DNA of 64,000 nt from an uncultured Pelagibacteraceae bacterium (lineage in GTDB: Bacteria > Pseudomonadota > Alphaproteobacteria > Pelagibacterales > Pelagibacteraceae), in contig CACHQZ010000001.1 of NCBI GenBank assembly GCA_902582165.1, positions 62,001-126,000 on the forward strand, written 5' to 3'. Of the stretch, positions 37,094 through 46,895 are shown piece by piece. The stretch's first letter is position 1. Each line of letters begins with the position of its first letter. The position numbers and the translations under genes are program-made. Under the pieces are notes generated by a model. It saw only the letters and a program-made list of their open reading frames with translations, had not been told where the DNA came from and did no database searches.

Positions 37094-37933
37094 ATGAAAT
37101 TAAACACAAAAACATTATACATCGTTTCTACTCCCATTGGAAACTTAGACGACATGACTATAAGAGCTGTTGAGGTATTAAAAAAAGTAGACGTCATAAT
37201 TTGCGAAGATACGAGACATTCTATAAAATTACTAAATCATTTTAAAATTAAAAAAAAATTAATTTCCTATCATAAGTTTAATGAAAAAAAACAAATAACA
37301 CCTATAATTGAACACTTTAATCAGGGCAAAATTTTGGCCCTTATATCTGATGCTGGAACACCCACGCTTTCAGATCCTGGTAGCATTCTTCTAAATGAAA
37401 TTATAAGAAGAAATTTAAATATTGTTCCCGTTCCAGGAGTTTCAGCTATTACATCAGCTATGAGTATTTCTGGATTTAGTGATAAATTTTTATTTTATGG
37501 TTTCTTACCCAAAAAAGAAAAAGAGCTTGAGAAAACTATAGAACCTCTGGCAAAGTATCATTTTTCATTAATTTTTTTTATTCCAGCATCAAAAATTAAA
37601 TTTTATTTAAAAAAATTTAAGAAGCATTTCTTTGACAGGAGAATTCTCATAGCTAAGGAAATCACAAAAATTCATGAAACTTTTTTAAGAGGAACCTTAG
37701 GTCAGATTGACATTTCAAGTTTAACTTTAAAAGGTGAATTGACCGTAGTTATTTCAGAAAAACCTTTTAAAAAAGAGCCATTAGATACTATAAAAATTAT
37801 CAACAAAGCTAAAAAATTTTTAAAAAAATATAGCTTAAAAGACACGGTTGATTTAATTATGGAAACTGAACCAGCGAGTAAAAAAAAAATTTATCAAATA
37901 TGCTTAAATCTTAAAAATGAAAAAATTAATTAA
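37094..37933 (+). CDS. rsmI: 16S rRNA (cytidine-1402-2'-O) methyltransferase
   Basis: The 279-residue tetrapyrrole-methylase-fold enzyme opens with LYIVSTPIGNLDDMTIRAVE, then ICEDTRHS near residues 37-44, ISDAGTPTLSDPG near 83-95, and PGVSAITSAMSISGF near 114-128. It methylates C1402 in 16S rRNA. Its start lies 3 bases from the divergent lpoA-like start. It overlaps dolP by 17 bases. Confidence 0.97.
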   Translation: MKLNTKTLYIVSTPIGNLDDMTIRAVEVLKKVDVIICEDTRHSIKLLNHFKIKKKLISYHKFNEKKQITPIIEHFNQGKILALISDAGTPTLSDPGSILLNEIIRRNLNIVPVPGVSAITSAMSISGFSDKFLFYGFLPKKEKELEKTIEPLAKYHFSLIFFIPASKIKFYLKKFKKHFFDRRILIAKEITKIHETFLRGTLGQIDISSLTLKGELTVVISEKPFKKEPLDTIKIINKAKKFLKKYSLKDTVDLIMETEPASKKKIYQICLNLKNEKIN

Positions 37934-38498
37934 TATTTTTATTCTATTTTTAATTACATCGTGCTCGTCAGTAGGGAAATTCGGAGCTGGTGTCGATATC
38001 ACCTTTGATCCTAGAACTATTGGCATGCAAATAGACGATACAATCATGCAAAAAAATTTGTCTGCTAGATTAGCTCTTAAAGACAAAAAATACTTTCTAA
38101 CAATTCAAAATGAAGTAATAGATGGACGGATATTTCTCTCTGGAAAAGTAGATGAACCAGAAGAAAAAATAAAAATTACAAAAATGGCTTGGGAAACTAA
38201 AGGAGTGAGATCTGTGAAAAATGCTATCGTAATTAAAGGACAGACAAATTTTAAATCGACAACAAAAGATATATTAATAACTAGCCAATTACGAACCGCA
38301 TTAATTTTTAACAAAAAGACTAAATCAAGAAATTATACGTTAGAAACAATAAACAAAAATATTTATATTTTTGGCATTGCTATGGATCAAGAAGAAAAAA
38401 AAGAAGTCATTAATGAAGCAAATAAAATTTATGATGTAAAAGAAATTTTTCCCTCAATTTACCTTGCAGCAGAGTTAAGTAGGAATAAGCTCAATTAG
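37917..38498 (+). CDS. dolP: BON-domain lipoprotein (DolP-like)
   Basis: The 193-residue protein has a lipoprotein signal ending LITSC (Cys16), then two BON-like domains (residues about 45-110 and 118-180), with RIFLSGKVDEPEEKIKITKM in the first and IYIFGIAMDQEEKKEVINEA in the second. DolP supports outer-membrane integrity and lipoprotein quality. The yraN gene often between rsmI and dolP is not here. It converges on malic enzyme with an 8-base overlap. Confidence 0.82.
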   Translation: MKKLINIFILFLITSCSSVGKFGAGVDITFDPRTIGMQIDDTIMQKNLSARLALKDKKYFLTIQNEVIDGRIFLSGKVDEPEEKIKITKMAWETKGVRSVKNAIVIKGQTNFKSTTKDILITSQLRTALIFNKKTKSRNYTLETINKNIYIFGIAMDQEEKKEVINEANKIYDVKEIFPSIYLAAELSRNKLN

Positions 38499-40773
38499 AA
38501 TAATCAATAACATCTGAGGAATAAGCTGCTATCGACGCTAAATTTAAAATTTCTGATGTAGACGCCCTCAATGGAGCCACTTCTATAGGCGATCCTAAAC
38601 CTATAAGCAAAGGACCAATCAACTTCCCACCACCAAATACTTTCATTAACTTTGTTGAAATCGCTGCACTGTGTAATGCAGGCATAATTAAAATATTCGC
38701 ATTCCCAACAATTTTTGAAAAGGGATAAATTTCTTGATATACTGGATTTAAAGCTACATCTGGTTGCATTTCACCATCAAAATCAAAATCAACTTTTTCT
38801 TTTCTTAATAATTCAATTGCATCTCTCACATGCTTAGTATTTTTTGAAATTGGCTTACCAAAAGTTGAGTGAGATAGGAAAGCTACTTTAGGGTCAAAAC
38901 CAAATAATCTTGCTACTCTTACACAAGATTTTGATACTTTTACCAATCTTTCTGGCGATGGGAAATCTTGTACATTTGTGTCAGCTACAAGTATAGTTTT
39001 TCCTTTAAGAGTTATCATTGTCATTCCAAATATTTCTTCTCCTGGTCTAGGATCCGTAACTTTTTTCAATTTTTCAATAGATGCAGCATAATGTCTAATA
39101 TTTCCCGTAACCATCGCGTCAGCATCTTTACAAGCAATCATTGATGCGCCCCAAGCTATTCTTTCGTTACGCACTAAACGATCAACATCTCTTTCTAATT
39201 GACCTGCTCGTTGAAGCTTTTTGTATAAGTGTTTAACATATTTATCTCTTTTCTCTTTATTTGTAGAATTAACAATCTCAATTTCTAAATTCTCATCAAA
39301 TCCAATATTTTTTAGTTGTTCTTTTATCCTTTTTTCTGATCCAATTAAAATTGGTGTGCCGAGTTTATTTCTACCAAATTCTATCGCTGCTTTGAGCATA
39401 TTTTCATCTTCTCCCTCAGCAAATATAACTCTTTTTGGATTTTTTCTTACCTTAGCATTGATGCCTTGCATCAAAGACATGGTAGGGTCTAGCCTGTTAG
39501 TTAGCTGATCCTTATAAACTTCTAGATCTTTTATACTCTTTCTTGCTACACCGCTTTTCATAGCAGCGGCCGCCACAGCTGCTGGTATGACGCTTATTAA
39601 TCTTGGGTCAAAAGTTGATGGTATTATATAATCTTTTCCGTATCTTGGTCTATCACCACCGTAAGCAGAAACAACTTCATCGGGCACATTTTCCCTTGCT
39701 AAAAGTGCTATAGCGTTGGCTGCAGCTACTTTCATTTCTTCGTTAATTTCCTTAGCTCTCACATCAAGCGCTCCTCTAAATATGTACGGAAATCCAATGA
39801 GATTATTTACTTGATTAGGATAGTCAGATCTTCCAGTAGCTATTATTGCATCAGATCTTACTTCTTGAATTAACTCTGGCTTAATTTCTGGGTCTGGGTT
39901 CGCGCAAGCAAATATTATTGGATTATCAGACATTGATTTTATCATTTCTTTAGAAACCACATCTTTTGCTGAAAGTCCTAAAAAAACATCAGCCCCTTTA
40001 ATTGCTTCATCTAATGTCCTCAGTTTTGTATCTACTGAGTGAGCTGATTTAAATTGATCTATATTTTTTCGACCCTTATAAATAACTCCTTTGCTGTCGC
40101 ACATAATAATATTTTCTGATTTTACACCTGAACTTTTAAATAAATTTGCACAAGCCTGAGCTGAGGCTCCTGCACCATTAACAACAATTTTCACTTTATC
40201 TATTTTTTTTTTTGATATATCTAATGCGTTTATAAGTGCTGCAGTAGTTATGATTGCAGTTCCATGTTGATCATCATGAAAAATAGGTATATCTAATACC
40301 TCTTTTAATTTTTGCTCAATTATAAAACAATCAGGCGCAGCAATGTCTTCAAGATTTATTCCTCCAAATGTGCCTGCAATATTTTTAATAGTTTCAATAA
40401 TTGACTGAGTATTATTATTGTTAATTTCTATATCAATCGAGTCTATATCTGCAAATCTTTTAAATAAAACTGATTTACCCTCCATAACTGGCTTTGAAGC
40501 TAAGGCACCTAGATTACCAAGACCCAAAATAGCTGAGCCATTACTAATCACCGCCACTAAATTTCCTTTACTAGTGTATTCGTAAGCTAAATCAGGATTT
40601 TTAGATATTTCTTTAACAGGTGCAGCTACACCTGGAGAATAAGCAAGTGAAAGATCTCTTTTTGTTGTTAATGGCTTGCTTGAATTTATCTCAATTTTGC
40701 CTGACTTTCCTTTTAAATGAAAATCGAGTGCCTCTTTATCTGAATAATGATCAATTTCTGTTTTCTTTGGCAT
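38491..40773 (-). CDS. maeB: NADP-dependent malic enzyme with PTA-like domain
   Basis: The 760-residue protein has a malic-enzyme domain (residues 1 to about 430), with [14 protein letters not shown] near 43-56, [11 protein letters not shown] near 167-177 and [14 protein letters not shown] near 201-214. A C-terminal phosphotransacetylase-like domain follows that is regulatory in MaeB. It decarboxylates malate to pyruvate with NADPH. It is alone on its strand, divergent from murJ. Confidence 0.97.
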   Translation of the reverse strand: MPKKTEIDHYSDKEALDFHLKGKSGKIEINSSKPLTTKRDLSLAYSPGVAAPVKEISKNPDLAYEYTSKGNLVAVISNGSAILGLGNLGALASKPVMEGKSVLFKRFADIDSIDIEINNNNTQSIIETIKNIAGTFGGINLEDIAAPDCFIIEQKLKEVLDIPIFHDDQHGTAIITTAALINALDISKKKIDKVKIVVNGAGASAQACANLFKSSGVKSENIIMCDSKGVIYKGRKNIDQFKSAHSVDTKLRTLDEAIKGADVFLGLSAKDVVSKEMIKSMSDNPIIFACANPDPEIKPELIQEVRSDAIIATGRSDYPNQVNNLIGFPYIFRGALDVRAKEINEEMKVAAANAIALLARENVPDEVVSAYGGDRPRYGKDYIIPSTFDPRLISVIPAAVAAAAMKSGVARKSIKDLEVYKDQLTNRLDPTMSLMQGINAKVRKNPKRVIFAEGEDENMLKAAIEFGRNKLGTPILIGSEKRIKEQLKNIGFDENLEIEIVNSTNKEKRDKYVKHLYKKLQRAGQLERDVDRLVRNERIAWGASMIACKDADAMVTGNIRHYAASIEKLKKVTDPRPGEEIFGMTMITLKGKTILVADTNVQDFPSPERLVKVSKSCVRVARLFGFDPKVAFLSHSTFGKPISKNTKHVRDAIELLRKEKVDFDFDGEMQPDVALNPVYQEIYPFSKIVGNANILIMPALHSAAISTKLMKVFGGGKLIGPLLIGLGSPIEVAPLRASTSEILNLASIAAYSSDVIDYSN

Positions 40774-40843
40774 TTATTTTTATGAGTATGTAATATAAAG
40801 AAAATTAATTCACTATAAATTTATGGCTTAATTTAGATAATAC

Positions 40844-42370
40844 ATGAACTTACTTTCCTCAGCTTCAATATTTAGTTTTTTTACGCTAATTAGCAGAATT
40901 TTAGGTTACATAAGAGATATTTTAATAGCTTTTTTCCTAGGAACTTCAATTTACGCTGACGCTTTCTTTGTGGCTTTTAGACTACCAAATACATTTAGGA
41001 GATTATTTGCTGAGGGTACTTTTAATGCAGCTTTTATACCTAGTTACACTGCAGAAAATTTAAAAAACAAAAAAAAGGGCAAAACTTTTGCTGATAATGT
41101 TTTAAGTATTCTTGCAATAATTTTAGTTATGATTGTTACAGTAGTTGAAATATTTACTCCTTATTTAGTTTTTTTGATTGCCCCAGGTTTTATAAGTGAT
41201 GATATTAAATTCAACATAGCTGTCGAGTTTACAAGAATTACTTTTCCATTTTTATTATTTGTTAGTCTCTCATCTTTTTTTTCTGGGATTTTGAATTCTT
41301 ATAATAAGTTTGCGGCAGCAGCTGCAGCCCCTATAATTTTAAATATTATTCTAATACTAAGTATTATAACTTCTTATTTTTTGAATTTAGACATTGCAAA
41401 ACAACTTTCCTATGGTGTTACAATAGCTGGTATTATTCAACTAATTTTTTTAATTTACTTTTCTCTCGATTTTTATCAACCTAATTTAAAAATTAGTTTT
41501 AAGATAACTAACAAAGTAAAATTTTTTTTTAAAAAATTATTGCCAAGTATTTTTTCATCTGGCGTTACTCAAATAAATATTTTAGTTGGAACAATCATAG
41601 CTTCTTTTCAGTCAGGGGCAGTTTCATATTTGTATTATGCAGACAGAGTTTACCAAATTAATTTGGCTATAGCTGGAATTGCCGTAGGTACGGTTTCTCT
41701 ACCAGTTCTCTCAAAAGCGTTTAAATCTAAAAATTATATGAAAGTTTCAAATATTCAAAACAAAGCGATACAATTATCTTTATTACTTTCACTACCTGCA
41801 AGTTTAGGTTTGATAATTGCATCTGAAGAAATTGTGAGTGGATTATTTGGATATGGATCTTTTTCTCTAGATGACGTTAAAATGACAGCAGATGCTTTGA
41901 TGTTTTTTGGTTATGGAATAATTGCTTTCGCACTAGTAAAAATATTATCGAATTTTTTCTTTGCAAGAGATAACACAAAAACTCCTTTTTATATTTCTTC
42001 ATTTATTGTTTTTTTAAATATCGTGTTAAGCTTGAGCTTATTCGATAAAATAGGATTTTTAATAATTCCAATAGCGACATCAATTTCAACTTGGGTAGGT
42101 GTTGTCATCTTTTTATATATTCTTAAGGATAAAAATTATTTACTTTTGCAAAGCGAATTATTTTACAACATCTTTAAGACAGTAATATCAACAACGATAA
42201 TGAGTCTCGTGCTTATGTTTGCGCTTGAGAAGTATTCAAGTTTTCTTGATTATACGTACACCTATAAGTCAATTTATTTATTACTAATTGTAGGTTTCGC
42301 AGGATTTATTTATTTGTTATCTTGTTATCTATTAGGATTATTAAAAATTAAAAGCTATAAAACTGATTAA
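40844..42370 (+). CDS. murJ: Lipid II flippase MurJ
   Basis: The 508-residue protein has about 14 transmembrane segments and opens with LLSSASIFSFFTLISRILGY, then AFRLPNTFRRLFAEGTFNAA near residues 46-65, the MurJ signature. It flips lipid II across the inner membrane. It is followed with zero gap by trpS. murJ-trpS-nfu order is standard in the group. Confidence 0.96.
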   Translation: MNLLSSASIFSFFTLISRILGYIRDILIAFFLGTSIYADAFFVAFRLPNTFRRLFAEGTFNAAFIPSYTAENLKNKKKGKTFADNVLSILAIILVMIVTVVEIFTPYLVFLIAPGFISDDIKFNIAVEFTRITFPFLLFVSLSSFFSGILNSYNKFAAAAAAPIILNIILILSIITSYFLNLDIAKQLSYGVTIAGIIQLIFLIYFSLDFYQPNLKISFKITNKVKFFFKKLLPSIFSSGVTQINILVGTIIASFQSGAVSYLYYADRVYQINLAIAGIAVGTVSLPVLSKAFKSKNYMKVSNIQNKAIQLSLLLSLPASLGLIIASEEIVSGLFGYGSFSLDDVKMTADALMFFGYGIIAFALVKILSNFFFARDNTKTPFYISSFIVFLNIVLSLSLFDKIGFLIIPIATSISTWVGVVIFLYILKDKNYLLLQSELFYNIFKTVISTTIMSLVLMFALEKYSSFLDYTYTYKSIYLLLIVGFAGFIYLLSCYLLGLLKIKSYKTD

Positions 42371-43375
42371 ATGAATAAAAAAAAATTAGTATTCTCAGGT
42401 ATCCAGCCAACTGGAAATTTGCATCTTGGAAATTATCTTGGTGCTCTAAAAAACTTTGTTACATTACAAGATGAAACGGATTGTATTTATTGTGTCGTAG
42501 ACTTACATGCTATAACCACTTTTCAAAATCCCAATGAACTAAAAAAAAATGTTTTAGAAACGGTTGCTAGTTTTGTTGCAACAGGACTAAATCCTGATAA
42601 AAGTATTATTTTTAATCAATCTTCAGTTACAGGTCATTCTGAGTTAGCATGGATTCTAAATTGTGTTTCAAGAATTGGTTGGTTAAATAGGATGACTCAA
42701 TTTAAAGATAAAGCGGGATCAGATAAAGAGAAGGCCAGTGTGGGTTTGTACATATATCCAAATTTGATGGCCGCTGATATTTTACTTTATAAAGCAACTC
42801 ATGTCCCTGTGGGAGCTGATCAAAAACAACATCTGGAATTATCAAGAGATATTGCACAAAAATTTAACAAAGACTTTAATTGTAAAGATTTTTTCCCTTT
42901 GCCAGAGCCGTTGATTCCAAAAAATGTTTCTAGAGTGATGAGTTTAAGAGATGGAACCAAAAAGATGAGCAAATCTGAAGAGTCAGACTACTCAAGAATA
43001 AATTTGAGAGATGAAGCAGATGATATAATTAAAAAGGTTAAAAAAGCTAAATCAGACTCAGAGCAGATACCAGACAATCTTAAAGTTTTAGAACAAAAAC
43101 CTGAAGCATTAAATCTATTAAATATTTATTCAGAAATTTCAAAAAACTCTTTAGATAAAGTTATTAAAGAAATGTCTGGAAAAGAATACTCCCATTTAAA
43201 AACAAAATTAGCGGAACTTCTAATTAGTGAAATTACACCAATTGGAAAAGAAATTGAAAAACTCTTAGGTGATAAGTCGCACCTTCAGCAAATTTTGAAA
43301 AAAGGCACAGAAAAAGCCAATTTTATTGCTGAGGAAAACCTTAAAAATATACGTGAAAAAGTGGGATTGATATAA
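42371..43375 (+). CDS. trpS: Tryptophanyl-tRNA synthetase
   Basis: The 334-residue class-I synthetase has SGIQPTGNLHLGNYLGA near residues 9-25 (HIGH motif variant), and MSKSEESD near 199-206 (KMSKS). The ILLYKATHVPVGADQKQHLE segment near 136-155 is typical. It charges tRNA-Trp. It begins immediately after the murJ stop. Confidence 0.98.
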   Translation: MNKKKLVFSGIQPTGNLHLGNYLGALKNFVTLQDETDCIYCVVDLHAITTFQNPNELKKNVLETVASFVATGLNPDKSIIFNQSSVTGHSELAWILNCVSRIGWLNRMTQFKDKAGSDKEKASVGLYIYPNLMAADILLYKATHVPVGADQKQHLELSRDIAQKFNKDFNCKDFFPLPEPLIPKNVSRVMSLRDGTKKMSKSEESDYSRINLRDEADDIIKKVKKAKSDSEQIPDNLKVLEQKPEALNLLNIYSEISKNSLDKVIKEMSGKEYSHLKTKLAELLISEITPIGKEIEKLLGDKSHLQQILKKGTEKANFIAEENLKNIREKVGLI

Positions 43376-43387
43376 TATAAATTTCTC

Positions 43388-43933
43388 ATGATACAAACAG
43401 AAACTACACCAAATCCTAACTCACTTAAGTTTTTATCTGAGAAAGTAATATCTGCGACAGGAACTGAAGAATTTCAAAAAGACAAACGAAATAATTTAAA
43501 GATACCTTTTATTAAGGAACTTTTGGCATTTAAGGGTGTAGAGCTAGTTCTATTATCAAAAAATTTCTTATCTGTAAAAAAGACTGATGAAGTTTCATGG
43601 GATGAATTAAAACCAATGGTGATCTCACACATTAATGATTACTTTGAAAAAAATAATGAACCAATTTTAAAAGAAAATAAAAAATTAGAAGAAAATTTTG
43701 TAGACGACGAAACTATTAGAAAAATTATAGATGTTTTGGACACTAAAATAAGACCTGCAGTAGCAAGAGACGGCGGGGATATAAAATTTAAATCTTTTGA
43801 AAATGGAGTAGTTAAAGTAGAGTTACAAGGAAGTTGTTCCGGATGTCCAAGTTCATTAATGACACTGAAGCAAGGAGTTCAAAACTTACTTAAACATTAT
43901 GTCAAAGAAGTCAATTCTGTAGAAGCTATTTAA
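43388..43933 (+). CDS. Nfu/NifU-type iron-sulphur scaffold protein
   Basis: The 181-residue protein joins an N-terminal Nfu domain (MIQTETTPNPNSLKFL) to a C-terminal NifU-like domain with ARDGGDIKF and the cluster-binding CSGCPSS. It builds or carries 4Fe-4S clusters for transfer to targets such as MiaB and LipA. It lies 12 bases after trpS and 3 before the glucosaminidase gene. Confidence 0.95.
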   Translation: MIQTETTPNPNSLKFLSEKVISATGTEEFQKDKRNNLKIPFIKELLAFKGVELVLLSKNFLSVKKTDEVSWDELKPMVISHINDYFEKNNEPILKENKKLEENFVDDETIRKIIDVLDTKIRPAVARDGGDIKFKSFENGVVKVELQGSCSGCPSSLMTLKQGVQNLLKHYVKEVNSVEAI

Positions 43934-43936
43934 ATT

Positions 43937-45478
43937 ATGAAAAAAAAATTAAGTTATAGGGATAAATTACTCGAGCTAGCTTATATATATAGTGTAAGGG
44001 AAATACAAGAGTACACAAAGAGAAGAAAAAATCTAACTACTGGCCAGATAGAATTAATTTTAAAAAAAAATAAAATTGTAATTCCAAAAGATTTTAAAAC
44101 AAGTTTTTTTAAAGAAAATTTTTTAAAGCCAATTTCTAAATTAAAGTCTAACATAATTGATTATAAGGAAGAGAAAGTAAAAGATAAAAATAGATTTTTT
44201 AGAAGAGTTGAAAATTATAAATATGACACATCAAGAAAAGTTAATCACGGATTACATAATTTATGGAAAGGGGCAGGAAATGCAGGAATAAATTTTTTAA
44301 ATGTTCTTCCAAAATTAGGATCAACTGTGGGAAATTTTTTTGGAAATCTTTTTACAGATGTTTTTAATTCTATTTACAACCAACAAATTGATCAAAAAAG
44401 CGCTAGAAATGTAATAATTGGTTTTTTTGTTGTAATTGGAGTTACGACAGCTGTAATAGCAGGATTTAATTTTTATAAAGATTATGACCTAACTAAAAGT
44501 AAAATTGAAACAAAAAAACCTGAGATAAAACCAAAAAAAGAAGTAAAAAAACCTGAGATAAAACCAAAAAAAGAAGTCAAAAAACCTGAGATAAAATTAA
44601 AAAAAGAAGTTAAAAAACCTGAGATAAAACCAAAAAAAGAAGTTAAAAAACCTGAACTTAAAGTAAAAAGAAATAGTGTTGCTGAAGTCATTTTACCAGA
44701 TTTGAATTTAAAGACTGAAACAGTTATTCAACTTTTTAAAGATGTAGATTATGATTTAAGAAAAGTAAGAAGTGAAAAATTGGTCAAGCCAATTTATTTT
44801 ACTCAATTTCCAAGAGACCTAGAAAATTTACAAAGTGTACAACTTAAGAAAGAAACATTTATAAAAATTGTTTTACCTTTAGTTGTCGCAGAAAATGAAA
44901 AAATACTTGATGATAGAGAAAAGTTAAATTCTTTATCTAAGAAAAAATATACTTCGGACACTGAGAAACAATGGTTGCGGCAAAAACTTCTAGAATACAA
45001 AGTAAAAAAAGGCAATTTAGATGAATTAATGCTTAAGATGGATATGATTCCAGTTTCAATAGCGCTGGCACAGGCAGCTAAAGAAAGCGGCTGGGGTACT
45101 TCAAGATTTGCATTGGAGGGAAATGCGATTTTCGGTCAGTGGACTTGGGATGGGCAGGGAATAGCTCCTTTAAAAAGAGATGGTGACAAGAATCATAAGA
45201 TTCTAAAGTTTCCGATTTTAAGGGCGTCAGTGAAAGCTTACAAAAATAATTTGAACACACACAAAAGCTATTCCAAATTTAGAGAAAAAAGAAAATTATT
45301 GAGAGATAAAAACAAAGATATTACGGGTTTAGATCTAACAGATACTCTTAAAAATTATGCACAGACAGGTTCAGAATACACAAAGATACTAAATCAAATA
45401 ATTACCCAAAACAGGCTGACAGATTTTGAGCCTGTTAGACTAGTAAATTCAGTAAAACAAGTAGAACTAAATTCTTAA
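43937..45478 (+). CDS. Membrane-anchored Bax-type glucosaminidase-domain protein
   Basis: The 513-residue protein has a basic N-terminal region with a basic-aromatic character, one transmembrane helix (NVIIGFFVVIGVTTAVIAGF, residues about 157-176), a Lys/Pro-rich linker of five near-identical 11-residue repeats (residues about 193-247), and a C-terminal glucosaminidase domain. That domain carries AQAAKESGWGTSRFALEGNA near residues 377-396, whose Glu is the likely catalytic acid. It would cleave peptidoglycan. It converges on the deacetylase gene. Confidence 0.85.
   Translation: MKKKLSYRDKLLELAYIYSVREIQEYTKRRKNLTTGQIELILKKNKIVIPKDFKTSFFKENFLKPISKLKSNIIDYKEEKVKDKNRFFRRVENYKYDTSRKVNHGLHNLWKGAGNAGINFLNVLPKLGSTVGNFFGNLFTDVFNSIYNQQIDQKSARNVIIGFFVVIGVTTAVIAGFNFYKDYDLTKSKIETKKPEIKPKKEVKKPEIKPKKEVKKPEIKLKKEVKKPEIKPKKEVKKPELKVKRNSVAEVILPDLNLKTETVIQLFKDVDYDLRKVRSEKLVKPIYFTQFPRDLENLQSVQLKKETFIKIVLPLVVAENEKILDDREKLNSLSKKKYTSDTEKQWLRQKLLEYKVKKGNLDELMLKMDMIPVSIALAQAAKESGWGTSRFALEGNAIFGQWTWDGQGIAPLKRDGDKNHKILKFPILRASVKAYKNNLNTHKSYSKFREKRKLLRDKNKDITGLDLTDTLKNYAQTGSEYTKILNQIITQNRLTDFEPVRLVNSVKQVELNS
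44513..44677 (+). repeat. Five tandem 33-bp repeats in the glucosaminidase gene
   Basis: Units at 44513, 44546, 44579 and 44612 are nearly identical and encode KKPEIKPKKEV (one has Leu for Pro); the fifth, from 44645, has diverged (KKPELKVKRNS). They form a charged, probably extended periplasmic linker. Copy number may vary between strains. Confidence 0.9.
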
Positions 45479-45479
45479 T

Positions 45480-46535
45480 CTATCTATCACTGACTACATA
45501 TTGGATGCCAAGCCATCTCCAATAACCATCTTTTTCTCTTAAAGAACAATTAATCCTACCTCTTTCCCCAATAAACTTTTCGGCTATCCGAATTTCTAAA
45601 AGATTTTTATTTTTAAAAGAGATTTTTGAATTTCTCCACTTATTCCCTTCATTTGAAAAACAAGTAATTTGTTTAAGATTTTTAATATCCTCATAAAAAT
45701 CTATCTCAATCGTTGGAGGATTATTAGATTGCAAAAGATATCTATCTTCAGGTCTTATAGCCTTAAATTTAAAGGGAAGAGTTTTCATTAAATTTTTGAA
45801 CCTTTTAATTTCTCCATATTTTTCATTAATAGGAAATCTTGGTAATTCATAAAAATTTTTTGTTTCATCTATAACACCCGAGTGTTGACCAAATGCAAAT
45901 TTAAAACCAAGATCCTTAACAATTTGAGTAAACTCAAGGCTGTATTCACCAAATGGATAAGAAAAAAATTCTGAGTTTGTTCCTAACTTATTATTAAAAA
46001 TTTCTATTGATTTTAAAAGATCATCTTTGATTGTATCTTTATTTTCATCAACTAGATATTCATGGGAGTGACTATGATTACCAATTTCTACATTTTTATC
46101 ATTATGCAACTCTAAAATTTGTTCCCAGTTCATATAATTATATGATCCAACCTCTCTTGTATTAACAAATAAAATAAAAGGAATTTTTTTTTCTTTTAAT
46201 AAAGGCCAAGCATTTTTATAAAAAGATAGTAAACCATCGTCGATTGTAAGCAAAATTTTTCTCTCACCTTTTTTAGAAATTATGCTGTTTCTAAAGTTTT
46301 TAGGGTGAATAAACTTTATTCCTTGATTTTCTATAATTTCAAGCTGTTCTTTAAATACCTCTAATGTAATATTTGTCGATGGATATTTATTTTCGTTAAA
46401 TCTGTGATACATTATTGAAATGAGACCAAAGTCATCAAAGTTATTATTTTGAGTAGCAAACAAATTTGATTGGTTTAATCCAAAAGAAATAGAAAAAATC
46501 AATATGATCAAAAATTTTTTAATTATCAAATACAT
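45480..46535 (-). CDS. Polysaccharide deacetylase (CE4 family)
   Basis: From the ATG at 46535 the product has 351 residues with a signal peptide (about 27 residues, IIKKFLIILIFSISFGL core). The NodB domain has LLTIDDGLLSFYKNAWPLLK near residues 100-119, GNHSHSHEYL near 160-169 (metal-binding His) and FSYPFGEYS near 199-207. It would remove acetyl groups from an exported glycan such as peptidoglycan or capsule. A much longer ORF upstream to 46745 overlaps tsaB fully and is rejected. Its 5' end still overlaps the divergent tsaB start by 32 bases. Confidence 0.85.
   Translation of the reverse strand: MYLIIKKFLIILIFSISFGLNQSNLFATQNNNFDDFGLISIMYHRFNENKYPSTNITLEVFKEQLEIIENQGIKFIHPKNFRNSIISKKGERKILLTIDDGLLSFYKNAWPLLKEKKIPFILFVNTREVGSYNYMNWEQILELHNDKNVEIGNHSHSHEYLVDENKDTIKDDLLKSIEIFNNKLGTNSEFFSYPFGEYSLEFTQIVKDLGFKFAFGQHSGVIDETKNFYELPRFPINEKYGEIKRFKNLMKTLPFKFKAIRPEDRYLLQSNNPPTIEIDFYEDIKNLKQITCFSNEGNKWRNSKISFKNKNLLEIRIAEKFIGERGRINCSLREKDGYWRWLGIQYVVSDR
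45500..45535 (+). terminator. Possible terminator-like hairpin after the glucosaminidase gene
   Basis: ATTGGATG (45500-45507) pairs with CAT-CT-CCAAT (45514-45523) with a two-base bulge and a 6-base loop. A TTTTT run follows 7 bases later. It lies in the 3' end of the opposing deacetylase gene. The gap before the T run makes it non-classical. Confidence 0.3.
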
Positions 46536-46887
46536 TGGAAGTGATGATAAATTAGGATTAAGAATAAATAAAGAATTTTTTATCAAAAATTTGAATTCTA
46601 AAACTAGAGGCAGTGAAAGGTTAGTTTTAGATGTGAAAGAGTTTTTGAATTCTAACAAAGCAAAGCTTAATGAAAACTTTACAGTCATTGTAAACCAAGG
46701 ACCAGGGAGTTTTTCAAGTATAAGAATTTGTTTTGCGGTGGCCAAAGGCCTCGAAATTTCGAAAAAAGTAAAGTTATTAGGCTATAAAAATAGTGATCTA
46801 GCAGTGTTTAATAAAGAAAATATAGAAAAATTAATTGATAAAAAATTGATAGAAAAAAAATTGATAAAACCCATATATTTAAGTTAA
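46504..46887 (+). CDS. tsaB: Short TsaB-like protein (t6A synthesis)
   Basis: The 127-residue protein retains the central TsaB motif NQGPGSFSSIRICFAVAKGL near residues 64-83 but lacks the N-terminal DTS nucleotide-binding segment and most of the C-terminal lobe (E. coli TsaB has about 230 residues). TsaB normally pairs with TsaD for threonylcarbamoyladenosine on tRNA. Its place next to fur and miaB is that of tsaB-rimI in other alphaproteobacteria; rimI is missing. The function of so short a form is uncertain. Confidence 0.72.
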   Translation: MIKNFLIIKYIGSDDKLGLRINKEFFIKNLNSKTRGSERLVLDVKEFLNSNKAKLNENFTVIVNQGPGSFSSIRICFAVAKGLEISKKVKLLGYKNSDLAVFNKENIEKLIDKKLIEKKLIKPIYLS

Positions 46888-46895
46888 GTTAAGTT

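Noticed and set aside
44513-44677. CRISPR-like array
   Set aside because: The 33-bp units are directly adjacent without spacers, are in frame and encode a linker.
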